49,729 nucleotides of DNA from a virus. The notes below the pieces were generated by a model, which worked only from the letters and a program-made list of their open reading frames with translations, searched no databases and was not told the origin of the DNA. Location: positions 1-49,729 of IMG/VR virus record IMGVR_UViG_3300033150_000600. One strand, written 5' to 3'. Within the stretch, counting starts at the first letter, position 1. The number at the start of each line of letters is the position of its first letter. This document shows, piece by piece, positions 24,367 to 30,980 of this stretch. The position numbers and the translations under genes were made by a program.

Positions 24367-25182
24367 CTAATCGACCTTTTTGTCTCTAAATCGTTTGTTT
24401 GAATCTATCACTTCTTTTAAGAGTTTAGGCTCATAACCCGCCTTCTCGCTTGCTTTAACAATAGCATTAACGTCTTTAGGAAAACATTTCCCGCCAAATC
24501 CACGATTATACTTAAATACAGCAGTATGTATCCTTTCTGTCCTTCCGTCTAAAAGAAACAACTCTCTTAATTCTCTGTAATCAACGCCAAGCGTTTCCGC
24601 TATCTCATAAAATTCATTACAAAAAGTCACTTTCATCGCTCCCCAAGCATTCTCCATATACTTAACCAATTCGGCTGTGGTTGAATTTGTCTGCCAGTAC
24701 CTACAATCTGGACCAAGTATTGTCTGAAATATCTCAATTATCTCATTAGTGTCTTCTCTTTCTCCACCGATAATCATAAAACTGTGCCATTTCACATCTG
24801 TTGGGTGAGGATATTTCCAAAAAGGAACTGAATACTTACCCTCTCCCAAATACTCTGGGCTAAAGCAAATTCTTTTCTTGTATTTCTTTTTAAGATATTC
24901 TGTCGTTCCGGGACTAATCGTCGATTTAACTAAAATAAGTGGCGTTTCAAGCCACCTAATACTTTCTTCTACAATAGAAGTGTCACAAGAACCATCTTTT
25001 GCCATAGGGGTCGGGACACAAATTATGCTTAAATAGCATTCATTGACTTCTTCTTTTGTGTTTAGGTCAGGATAAGCAGGGTCATATACTCTTGTTTCGT
25101 ATTTGTCTTTAAAGAAGTTGTAAAATGCTTTACCAACATAACCATATCCTACAATCCCTATTTTGAGTTTTTCTCTGTTCAT
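24367..25182 (-). CDS. UDP-glucose/UDP-N-acetylmannosamine dehydrogenase-like protein, 271 aa
   Basis: LKIGIVGYGYVGKAFYNFFK is the NAD-binding loop. VPTPMAKDGSCDTS and LVKSTISPGTTEYL are typical of the family, SPEYLGEGK is near the substrate site, and GFGGKCFPKDVNAIV holds the catalytic Cys. Such enzymes oxidise UDP-sugars to UDP-uronic acids for capsule and glycan synthesis. At 271 residues it is much shorter than the usual 390-440: it ends after the central helix and lacks the C-terminal UDP-binding Rossmann domain. It may act as a dimer with a host enzyme or be inactive. The ATG at 25182 is preferred to an upstream TTG. Confidence 0.88.
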   Translation of the reverse strand: MNREKLKIGIVGYGYVGKAFYNFFKDKYETRVYDPAYPDLNTKEEVNECYLSIICVPTPMAKDGSCDTSIVEESIRWLETPLILVKSTISPGTTEYLKKKYKKRICFSPEYLGEGKYSVPFWKYPHPTDVKWHSFMIIGGEREDTNEIIEIFQTILGPDCRYWQTNSTTAELVKYMENAWGAMKVTFCNEFYEIAETLGVDYRELRELFLLDGRTERIHTAVFKYNRGFGGKCFPKDVNAIVKASEKAGYEPKLLKEVIDSNKRFRDKKVD

Positions 25183-25202
25183 TTTTGACAATACAAATTT
25201 AA

Positions 25203-25583
25203 TTAGTTATTCATCGACCTTTTCAAAAAATTTTTTAATCTCTTGATATTTTCTTCGTAATATGCGGTCGTTTTATAACTTGTTGTTCTTTTTTTACTCT
25301 TCTCCTCTAAAAGATTGTACCACTTTATTCCTCTTTTAGCAATAATTTTCTGGTGAATAGTCGGGTCGCCTTGGTGATGTTTAAAATGACATCGCTGGCA
25401 AATAACTATACCATTATCTAAATCGTATCTTAATAAACTATACTGGCCTTTCGGAAAAAAATGATGAACCTGATTTGCTTGATTCCCACAAACCTCACAT
25501 CTTCTTCCATATTTTTCCAAGCAAACCATAGACCAAAGCTTATCTGCTTCGGAACAAAGTTTTTGTTTTTTAGTCCTTGCCAT
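25203..25583 (-). CDS. HNH nuclease, NinG/Rap-like, 126 aa
   Basis: GRRCEVCGNQANQVHHFFPK, then YDLDNGIVICQRCHFKHHQG, gives the paired CxxC zinc knuckles and the HH of an HNH fold as seen in lambda NinG/Rap recombination nucleases. The N-terminus (MARTKKQKLCSEADKLWSMV) and the basic tail also fit NinG. It may process recombination or replication intermediates, or be a free-standing homing nuclease; the lack of a NUMOD arm favours the first. It overlaps the upstream gene by 14 bases. Confidence 0.82.
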   Translation of the reverse strand: MARTKKQKLCSEADKLWSMVCLEKYGRRCEVCGNQANQVHHFFPKGQYSLLRYDLDNGIVICQRCHFKHHQGDPTIHQKIIAKRGIKWYNLLEEKSKKRTTSYKTTAYYEENIKRLKNFLKRSMNN

Positions 25584-26103
25584 TCAAATAACAATATCCG
25601 CTATAAGGCCGCCAATGTCTATCTCCATCTTTGGCCAACAACCACTTTCCAACTATTAGATTACATTCGGCATCAAATATCGCTTCTGTTCTTTCTTCAC
25701 TAACTGGCAAATAGATTTTTTCATTACATTTTTCTGGTAGATAAGCTTCTTCTTCTATCATTCTGTCTAATGTTTCGTTCCAGGTTGACGGAATAAAACC
25801 AACTAATCCCATTCCGGCTATACAACCATATTCTAAATTACACGCCTTAGGATTACCACTTGATTCACAAAAAATTATATCCTCTATTGAAACTAATTTT
25901 TCTAAATTATTAACCGGAGAAGTAGCTATAAATGTATTCTCTTGCATAACTAACGTTTCATTACATACTTCTAAAAAACAGTTAGAAACATCCATTTCTT
26001 CTTGAGTCAATCCGGATAATAACGGAATAAATAATCCTATTATTGTTGTAGCAAATGCCCGAACAATAAATCTCTGTAAGGGCGGGTCATTTTCTCCTTC
26101 CAT
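25570..26103 (-). CDS. Membrane-anchored lysozyme-like (transglycosylase/Rpf-like) protein, 177 aa
   Basis: An N-terminal hydrophobic helix (FIVRAFATTIIGLFIPLLSG) is followed by an extracellular part with Cys pairs. IIFCESSGNPKACNLE and GMGLVGFIPSTWNETLDRM match the catalytic region of lysozyme-fold transglycosylases (the Glu in CESSGNP would be the acid). It has more Cys than most relatives, suggesting disulfides outside the membrane. It lies at the start of the late transcript rather than with the lysis genes, so it may act at infection or in glycan export. A promoter lies directly upstream. Confidence 0.75.
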   Translation of the reverse strand: MEGENDPPLQRFIVRAFATTIIGLFIPLLSGLTQEEMDVSNCFLEVCNETLVMQENTFIATSPVNNLEKLVSIEDIIFCESSGNPKACNLEYGCIAGMGLVGFIPSTWNETLDRMIEEEAYLPEKCNEKIYLPVSEERTEAIFDAECNLIVGKWLLAKDGDRHWRPYSGYCYLNGKD

Positions 26104-26135
26104 ATAAATGAAGTTTTAATAATGACCTTTTTAAA

Positions 26136-26164
26136 ATTTTAATTCAAACAGAAAATGATGTCAA
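26136..26164 (-). promoter_or_regulatory. Sigma70-like promoter for the late/glycan transcript
   Basis: TTGACA (26159-26164) and TAAAAT (26136-26141) are separated by exactly 17 bases, 33 bases ahead of the ATG of the lysozyme-like gene. This would drive the leftward transcript through the glycan and head genes. The -35 box overlaps the stop of the resolvase-like remnant. A GGTCATT element follows at 26123-26131. Confidence 0.7.
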
Positions 26165-26223
26165 GATTCATAACAGACCACCTCCCTCTCGGCATTATTA
26201 CCTTTTCGCTTTGGGTTGGTCAT
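26161..26223 (-). pseudogene. Truncated Holliday-junction-resolvase-like N-terminus, 20 codons
   Basis: The frame reads MTNPKRKGNNAEREVVCYES then stops. KGNNAEREV is the start signature of Hjc-type resolvases and related restriction-fold nucleases (KGxxAERE-). Normal relatives are 120-150 residues, so this is a remnant or a tiny leader. It sits in the higher-GC cassette downstream of the metallophosphoesterase and its last bases became the -35 box of the promoter. Confidence 0.45.
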
Positions 26224-26247
26224 TTTTCTTTAACTTTCTCTCTCCTT

Positions 26248-26316
26248 CTGCGGGAGGCAATTGCCAGAAGGCCTTTCCCGCAGGAGAAGCCCGAAACGAA
26301 CTTACCTCGTTTCAGG
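26248..26316 (-). other. Two adjacent hairpins after the metallophosphoesterase gene
   Basis: The first has an 8-bp stem (26248-26255 with 26276-26283) around a GGCAATTGCC palindrome. The second pairs 26290-26299 with 26307-26316 (9 of 10). Neither is followed by a U-tract. They are GC-rich, like the cassette, and separate it from the promoter. Confidence 0.55.
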
Positions 26317-26331
26317 CCTCAGAGGTGATGG

Positions 26332-27243
26332 CTAATCCAGACGGACTTTGTATCTCCACGTCACCCCTTTGCGAGGGTGAACTCCAAACGTCCATTGAAC
26401 GGTCGAACTGGAAAGTCCCAACCTTTTTAGCACCCATTGGTCATCGCTGACAAAAGCCCCGTTGACAAAAATTTCCATATCGTTCCAGTCAAGCGAACTG
26501 GCCAAGTGAAAGTGTCCAAGACACATATAGTGAAACGGAGGGCCGGGTAGAGAACCCTGCCAACGCATTGCCCTGGTGGTGATTCCATACCAAGGAAGAG
26601 TCAGGTGCATCGGTATCTGGTCTCCGTGAACCAAAAGAAAGCACCACTTCCAGATTTTCACTTTTTGCCAGAACATCTTCCTTTCGATATGGAATTTAAT
26701 TGTCTTTTGGTTCTTCAACTGCCCAGCGACTGCCAAATAGGTTACCGTGTCCCAGTTGGTCTTAATGGCCGCATATTTGCCCAAAGAGCCGTGATTGCCG
26801 TCTACCGTGTAAACATCTACCTGCTCATAATGTTGGGCAAACGTCAGAAGCATCTCGCTCAAAGTAGGCACTGCTACCTCGAACACCTGGTCCATTACCA
26901 CCATTTCCAGCTCGTCCAAGCTGACCACTCGACCAATCCTGTCGTTTTGAACCACATCTCCTTCCAGAAAGACCACCAGTCTTCGGATAGGATAGGCCTG
27001 ACGATGGATTGTTGCCAGCTTGATTGTCCTGTCCGCTAATCTTCGGGCACGATTGCGGATAATTCGGGCTGTTGTCGATGGAGTTTGATGCCCAATCTGG
27101 AAATCACTCAACATCAGCACCTGCACCTCTTCATCTCCGTCGCCATACTCAATTGGAACGCTCAAAGGCTGAACCTCTGGCAAAGAAACAACATATTTCT
27201 CCGTCAATTGAGTGGCAATTTGAATTGCCTTTTCAGTTTTCAC
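26332..27243 (-). CDS. Calcineurin-like metallophosphoesterase, 303 aa, GTG start
   Basis: The metal motifs are LMLSDFQIGHQ (DxH-type), VVFLEGDVVQND (GD), VDGNHGSLGK (GNH), FLLVHGDQIP (H) and CLGHFHLASS (GHxH), in the order of calcineurin-like/Mre11-SbcD phosphoesterases. Phage relatives are often DNA phosphodiesterases or nucleases. I start at the GTG at 27243 because AAAGGAGGT lies 8 bases ahead, one of the few strong Shine-Dalgarno sites here. The gene and its upstream neighbour are visibly richer in GC than the rest of the genome, suggesting recent transfer. Confidence 0.9.
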   Translation of the reverse strand: MKTEKAIQIATQLTEKYVVSLPEVQPLSVPIEYGDGDEEVQVLMLSDFQIGHQTPSTTARIIRNRARRLADRTIKLATIHRQAYPIRRLVVFLEGDVVQNDRIGRVVSLDELEMVVMDQVFEVAVPTLSEMLLTFAQHYEQVDVYTVDGNHGSLGKYAAIKTNWDTVTYLAVAGQLKNQKTIKFHIERKMFWQKVKIWKWCFLLVHGDQIPMHLTLPWYGITTRAMRWQGSLPGPPFHYMCLGHFHLASSLDWNDMEIFVNGAFVSDDQWVLKRLGLSSSTVQWTFGVHPRKGVTWRYKVRLD

Positions 27244-27454
27244 TTCTCTCACCTCCTTTCTTCGCATATTCCCAAGTCGGCGTCCAAAGTCCCTTGCGGT
27301 TAAATGGTGCGAAGATTACCTTGTAGAAAAGCAAATCCCACTCTGCCCCGCATTGAAGGCAATCATAGTAAATAGGACTGCCATCTCTGGGTATCATTTT
27401 TACCAATTCACCGCCGCACTTTGGGCACTTTACTTCAATCCGCAGAATTGCCAT
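27233..27454 (-). CDS. Zinc-ribbon protein, 73 aa
   Basis: MAILRIEVKCPKCGGELVKM with a later YDCLQCGAEWDLL gives two CxxC pairs, a single zinc ribbon. I place the start at 27454, where AAAGGAGG lies 5 bases upstream; the same frame is open 39 codons further but without a ribosome site. It belongs to the higher-GC cassette and overlaps the metallophosphoesterase start by 11 bases. It may recognise nucleic acid for that enzyme (inference). The 110 bases upstream hold two direct copies of AGCTCTTTA. Confidence 0.78.
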   Translation of the reverse strand: MAILRIEVKCPKCGGELVKMIPRDGSPIYYDCLQCGAEWDLLFYKVIFAPFNRKGLWTPTWEYAKKGGERSEN

Positions 27455-27564
27455 ACCTGCCTCCTTTAAAGAGCTGTAAAGAGCTGTTATTCCAATAACC
27501 TGAAAAGCACCCAGAAAAAGATATATAGCAAGATAGCGTGGGAAACGAAAACTATTTAAACAAA

Positions 27565-27825
27565 TTACCATTCATCTTCTAAATCTTCATATTCTTTTAA
27601 ATCTCCATATTCCGTCCATCTTTCTTCATCTTTTTTAGCAAAAAAATATAATTCACAATCTTTACAAACCAATCCAAACGATGTCTCTGTTACTAAATCA
27701 TCATCTTTTAAAACACGACCACATTCTATACATATCTCATCATCGGGCCTGCCCAACGATTCCTCCTGGCACGTCACTTCTTCCATTACTTCTTCGTATT
27801 TATTTTTCTTTTGTTTTTTGGTCAT
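27565..27825 (-). CDS. Small zinc-ribbon protein, 86 aa
   Basis: It starts MTKKQKKNKYEEVMEEVTCQ, with the recurrent Lys/Gln-rich opening of this block. CIECGRVLKDDDL and LVCKDCELYFF form a zinc ribbon, and the C-terminus is acidic (YGDLKEYEDLEDEW). The ATG at 27825 is chosen for its ATGA overlap with the upstream stop. It may bind nucleic acid or act as an adaptor; function unknown. Confidence 0.75.
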   Translation of the reverse strand: MTKKQKKNKYEEVMEEVTCQEESLGRPDDEICIECGRVLKDDDLVTETSFGLVCKDCELYFFAKKDEERWTEYGDLKEYEDLEDEW

Positions 27826-28064
27826 AGACATAAATAATGTTTAATTTCTCTAAAAACTTTTCTAAGTGCCGCCCCGATATTTCTTTTGATGGGAACAGCA
27901 AAGGAAATTCCGTGTCCGCTGGGTTGTTTTATCTCAACTAAATAGAATTTATCTTTATACTCTTTACAATATCTGTTTCCCCAAACCTTTCTTACTCGTC
28001 TAATTTTAATAGTATATTCAAGAAATTCCTCGTCTTTATATCTTTTCTTTTGTTTTTTAGTCAT
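27822..28064 (-). CDS. Hypothetical basic protein, 80 aa
   Basis: It starts MTKKQKKRYKDEEFLEYTIK at 28064, where ATGA joins it to the upstream 32-codon gene. The rest is basic and beta-rich (KIRRVRKVWGNRYCKEYKDK, VEIKQPSGHGISFAVPIKRN). A longer upstream frame exists but runs through the small genes. No family is recognised. Confidence 0.7.
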   Translation of the reverse strand: MTKKQKKRYKDEEFLEYTIKIRRVRKVWGNRYCKEYKDKFYLVEIKQPSGHGISFAVPIKRNIGAALRKVFREIKHYLCL

Positions 28065-28159
28065 AAACCTAATTTTTTTCTTGTGTATAATTCCCAGTAA
28101 TCGTCTCCTAACCATAAACCCAATCTACTTTTATTTTTCTTTTGTTTCTTGGTCTCCAT
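28061..28159 (-). CDS. Very small protein, 32 aa
   Basis: ATG at 28157-28159; the peptide begins METKKQKKNKSRLGLWLGDD and ends YWELYTRKKLGL. Its stop forms an ATGA with the next gene and its start lies inside the 44-codon gene. The KKQKKNK opening is shared with three neighbours. Coding is supported by the overlap pattern more than by content. Confidence 0.55.
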   Translation of the reverse strand: METKKQKKNKSRLGLWLGDDYWELYTRKKLGL

Positions 28160-28265
28160 AGTCCCATTTAGGCGTAATTTGAAAAATGACCTTTGACCCT
28201 CTGACAATAGTTTTGCCTTCAAGAGTTAATTTGACTTTTGGGTGTTTTTTCTTTTGGTTTTTCAT
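28131..28265 (-). CDS. Small protein, 44 aa
   Basis: The ATG at 28263-28265 opens MKNQKKKHPKVKLTLEGKTI, followed by VRGSKVIFQITPKWDYGD, a beta-rich pattern, and KEK at the end. It follows the structured element at 28285-28371 and has the AAATAAACCT leader typical of this block before its ATG. No family is recognised. Confidence 0.6.
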   Translation of the reverse strand: MKNQKKKHPKVKLTLEGKTIVRGSKVIFQITPKWDYGDQETKEK

Positions 28266-28284
28266 AGGTTTATTTCCTAACTCC

Positions 28285-28371
28285 TAATCTCTGGGGAGAA
28301 AGTCTGGGAACGCCCAGCCTTTTACTGAAACTACTCCCATTCGGGATTTATCTCAAACTCCCCAGAGATTA
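28285..28371 (-). ncRNA. Structured RNA element: 14-bp stem closing two hairpins
   Basis: Bases 28285-28298 and 28358-28371 form a perfect 14-bp inverted repeat. Inside lie two further hairpins, CTGGG/CCCAG around AACG (304-317 of the 28 kb) and TCCC/GGGA around ATTC (335-346), so a multi-branched fold is likely. It overlaps the stop of the upstream gene and ends 20 bases before the next ATG. The lack of a U-tract argues against a terminator. It may be a cis-regulatory RNA or a processing site. Confidence 0.6.
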
Positions 28372-28653
28372 AAAGTTTTCTTTTAGCCATTTTGCTTGGG
28401 TTTGGTTAATCTCTTTTAGAGCTTGGTTATAGCCTTGTTGATAAATTTGTTCAACTTCATCTCCTATTTCTATGTTACCTTCTTCTATCTTTGTCTCCTC
28501 TATAAAGCGTTGAAAGGTTTGTTTAAACAAATCCACTATCTTATCAATCTCTTCATCTGTTAATTTTAAATAGCCTGTATCGCCTTTTTCTTTAGACGGG
28601 ACGCTGATTATTTTCATTATCTCTCCTTTAATTATTTTCTTTTGTGTTGCCAT
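28369..28653 (-). CDS. Hypothetical protein, 94 aa
   Basis: It opens MATQKKIIKGEIMKIISVPS, then KEKGDTGYLKLTDEEIDKIV, and ends with charged helices (GYNQALKEINQTQAKWLKEN). There is an acidic middle. No family is recognised. Its stop codon lies inside the first arm of the structured element downstream. Confidence 0.65.
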   Translation of the reverse strand: MATQKKIIKGEIMKIISVPSKEKGDTGYLKLTDEEIDKIVDLFKQTFQRFIEETKIEEGNIEIGDEVEQIYQQGYNQALKEINQTQAKWLKENF

Positions 28654-28670
28654 ATACTTGTAATAATTAT

Positions 28671-28904
28671 TTAATTCTCCATTTCTTTGAAAATTCTTTC
28701 TAAATTTACATTTTTTCCCAAATATAAACTTCCCGCTGTCATTACAAGCCATTCTTTTTCTTTTTCTGATAATTTATTCCACATTCTTTCTCCAACTAAA
28801 TCAATCCATTCTTTTTCTGCTTTTTTGTAAGGAACTTTAAAATTCTTCCCTTTATTTTCGGTGGTTAGATTATAAATAATTTTGAATTTTGGTTTATTTT
28901 TCAT
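28671..28904 (-). CDS. Hypothetical protein, 77 aa
   Basis: A basic start (MKNKPKFKIIYNLTTENKGK) is followed by helices rich in Trp, Glu and Lys (KAEKEWIDLVGERMWNKLSE). It overlaps the upstream gene by 11 bases. The content is helical and charged with no catalytic motif. I do not recognise it. Confidence 0.65.
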   Translation of the reverse strand: MKNKPKFKIIYNLTTENKGKNFKVPYKKAEKEWIDLVGERMWNKLSEKEKEWLVMTAGSLYLGKNVNLERIFKEMEN

Positions 28905-29139
28905 AAATTACCCAACAATTAGGAAGGTTCTCAAATGGTCTCTTAATCTCTAAAACCTGTTCTGCGATAGCATCCCCCAATGTCTTTCCCGCATATTTTC
29001 CCATTAAATAATAAATCCATAATCCAGCTTCATTATAGTCCATTACAGATACAAACTTGCCACTGGGAAGTCTATATCCTATCTCTTTCTTTATTTTTAT
29101 AAATCTTAATTTTAATAATAATTTAATTAGCCGATTCAT
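28894..29139 (-). CDS. Hypothetical protein, 81 aa
   Basis: The sequence MNRLIKLLLKLRFIKIKKEI is an amphipathic basic start. A domain with conserved-looking GYRLPSGKFVSVMDYNEAG and CWVIYEK follows. The start forms an ATGA-type overlap with the 91-residue gene. No family is recognised. Confidence 0.65.
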   Translation of the reverse strand: MNRLIKLLLKLRFIKIKKEIGYRLPSGKFVSVMDYNEAGLWIYYLMGKYAGKTLGDAIAEQVLEIKRPFENLPNCWVIYEK

Positions 29140-29411
29140 ATAGTCATTAATTTATTTTTCTTTTGTCTTTTGGTCATAATAGTTTTATTTTTCTCTCTAA
29201 TTTTCTCACGAAAAATCCTTTCTATCTCTTCATTTTCTTCCATAGAATTAAAATACTTTTGAGCCAAATCTTCGGGCACTTCTATAACCCCACTGGCATA
29301 ACCATTTTCTTCTGGGTTGCCAAACAAGCATTCTTCTTGAGGCTTTCGGGAAAAATAGAAAATCCCATCGTCATTATAAAATCCTATTTTGGTTTTCTTT
29401 TCTTTTGGCAT
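29136..29411 (-). CDS. Hypothetical protein, 91 aa
   Basis: It begins MPKEKKTKIGFYNDDGIFYF and has acidic and aromatic stretches. Its last 13 codons repeat the MTKRQKKNK opening seen at the start of neighbouring genes, so the 3' end may be a fused or duplicated small leader; an ATG is in frame there. No function can be given. Confidence 0.62.
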   Translation of the reverse strand: MPKEKKTKIGFYNDDGIFYFSRKPQEECLFGNPEENGYASGVIEVPEDLAQKYFNSMEENEEIERIFREKIREKNKTIMTKRQKKNKLMTI

Positions 29412-29436
29412 AGGTTTATTTAGGTTTTTGGATTAT

Positions 29437-30438
29437 CTATTTCCATAAATTCTTAAAATGTTCTTTAATCGTCTGTTTTGAAATTTTAACGCCATCTATT
29501 TCTATCATTTCTCCTTCATTTATTTCTTCATTTTCCTTTGGCAAACCAATCTCTTTTAGTTTTCCATATTTAATATCACCGCTGATAAACTTGCCACAAG
29601 TCAAAGTTTCTTCTTCCTCTGTTGTCTTTCTCCACTCGCAAACACCAATGAACACTTTACCCTCTACTTCGTATTTGCCTTTTACTTTAGAATAAAGTGC
29701 TACTCTGGAAGATTTTGCTTTTAAATCTCCACCAATTTTTTGAAACCCACCAATCTCTTGAGACCAGCCAATTTTTTGAGACCCACCAATCTCTTGAAAC
29801 CCATCAATTTTTTGAGACCCACCAATCTCTTGAAACCCACCAATCTTTTGAAACCAGTCAATTTTTTGAGACCCACCAATTTTTTGAGGCCCACCAATCT
29901 CTTGAGACCAGCCAATTTTTTGAGACCCACCAATCTCTTGAAACCCATCAATTTTTTGAGACCCACCAATCTTTTGAAACCCATCAATTTTTTGAGACCC
30001 ACCAATCTTTTGAAACCCATCAATTTTTTGAGACCCACCAATCTTTTGAGGCCCACCAATCTCTTGAAACCCATCAATCTTTTGAGGCCCACCAATCTCT
30101 TGAGACCCATCAATTTTTTGAGACCCACCAATCTCTTGAGACCCACCAATTTTTTGAGGCCCACCAATCTCTTGAGACCAGCCAATTTTTTGAGACCCAC
30201 CAATCTCTTCCCATTCATATACTTTATACGACTTATAAACATATATTGACTTCTCACATTTAAGATATTTAACCTCTAATCTACCTGTTATTTCAACATC
30301 GTTCTTAAAATAAACCGCTTCGTCTGGTTTAATAAAATCACCTTCTATTTTTTTGCCTGTATAAACATTGAATTTTATTCCGTAGAATTTTTTTGTTTTC
30401 ATAGATTTATTTAGTTCTTTTGGTTGGGTTTTGGTCAT
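29437..30438 (-). CDS. Repeat protein with 26 hexapeptide repeats, 333 aa
   Basis: Residues 78-233 are 26 copies of a hexapeptide, consensus (K/E)-I-(G/D)-G-(S/P/F)-Q, plus one degenerate copy. An Ile every six residues suggests a beta-solenoid (a three-turn hexapeptide or bactofilin-like helix). The flanks have a similar polymer-like style (FIKPDEAVYFKNDVEITGRL; later GKFISGDIKYGKLKEIGLPK). An ATG at 30402 (MKTKKFYGIKF), after an AAATAAATCT leader, may be the true start; 30438 forms an ATGA overlap. A filament or surface-patch role is inference. Confidence 0.82.
   Translation of the reverse strand: MTKTQPKELNKSMKTKKFYGIKFNVYTGKKIEGDFIKPDEAVYFKNDVEITGRLEVKYLKCEKSIYVYKSYKVYEWEEIGGSQKIGWSQEIGGPQKIGGSQEIGGSQKIDGSQEIGGPQKIDGFQEIGGPQKIGGSQKIDGFQKIGGSQKIDGFQKIGGSQKIDGFQEIGGSQKIGWSQEIGGPQKIGGSQKIDWFQKIGGFQEIGGSQKIDGFQEIGGSQKIGWSQEIGGFQKIGGDLKAKSSRVALYSKVKGKYEVEGKVFIGVCEWRKTTEEEETLTCGKFISGDIKYGKLKEIGLPKENEEINEGEMIEIDGVKISKQTIKEHFKNLWK
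29740..30207 (-). repeat. 26 tandem 18-bp coding repeats
   Basis: The unit reads about GGGTCTCAAAAAATTGGT on the minus strand, with one or two changes per copy. It encodes the hexapeptide array. All three plus-strand frames stay open because the unit is 18 bases and lacks stops. Copy number is likely to vary between strains. Confidence 0.92.
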
Positions 30439-30755
30439 AAGTCTTTTATATATTTACCATTTTTCTTAATATAATCTATTACTTTTTCACCTCTTTGGTC
30501 TCTAAAACCAAAACTCTTTTGGATTACTCCGCCATTTCTAAAATCATCTAAAGACACATTTTCTATTTGATTTGCAAATTCGTAGTATTCCGGTAAAAAT
30601 TCTTTTCCTTCTTGATATGCTTTTATCTTTCTCTCAAAAATTTCCATATGATATTGGGTCAAGATAATCTGGACTTTTCCTTTTTGAGCTTTCTGATAAA
30701 TTAGATAACATTCTTTCGGGGTTAAACTATAGCTATCTACTACTATTATTTCCAT
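30435..30755 (-). CDS. Hypothetical protein, 106 aa
   Basis: MEIIVVDSYSLTPKECYLIY and IILTQYHMEIFERKIKAYQE suggest a small alpha/beta fold. The rest is charged (FRNGGVIQKSFGFRDQRG). I do not recognise it. It lies between the small membrane protein and the repeat protein and joins the latter by ATGA. Confidence 0.65.
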   Translation of the reverse strand: MEIIVVDSYSLTPKECYLIYQKAQKGKVQIILTQYHMEIFERKIKAYQEGKEFLPEYYEFANQIENVSLDDFRNGGVIQKSFGFRDQRGEKVIDYIKKNGKYIKDL

Positions 30756-30761
30756 AGTTTT

Positions 30762-30959
30762 TTATTTAGTTCCTTCTAACAACTCCCTCCTCTGTCTTTC
30801 AAGCATCTCATCGCACCTAATTTGCTCCAATCTTGAAACCTTTTCCTCGCATTGTGCCTCTATTTCTTCTCTCCTTGCGACCTTAAACAAGGCACAATAG
30901 AAAAACCCTATCCAGAAGCCGATAAAAGAAGCGATAAGGGCGATGATTAGTTTGAGCAT
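30762..30959 (-). CDS. Single-pass membrane protein with coiled tail, 65 aa
   Basis: An N-terminal hydrophobic helix (MLKLIIALIASFIGFWIGFF) is followed by a charged helix (VARREEIEAQCEEKVSRLEQ). This is the layout of small phage membrane proteins such as spanin-like or DUF3789-type products, but no lipobox is present. The function is unknown. Confidence 0.7.
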   Translation of the reverse strand: MLKLIIALIASFIGFWIGFFYCALFKVARREEIEAQCEEKVSRLEQIRCDEMLERQRRELLEGTK

Positions 30960-30980
30960 ATTAAGATTTATTTAATTTAA

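Noticed and set aside
29740-30207. CRISPR-like array of 18-bp repeats
   Set aside because: The units are directly adjacent without spacers, and they encode an in-frame hexapeptide.
29697-30263. Open plus-strand frames across the 18-bp repeats
   Set aside because: An 18-base unit without stops keeps frames open on both strands. Only the minus frame has non-repeat coding flanks and operon overlaps.
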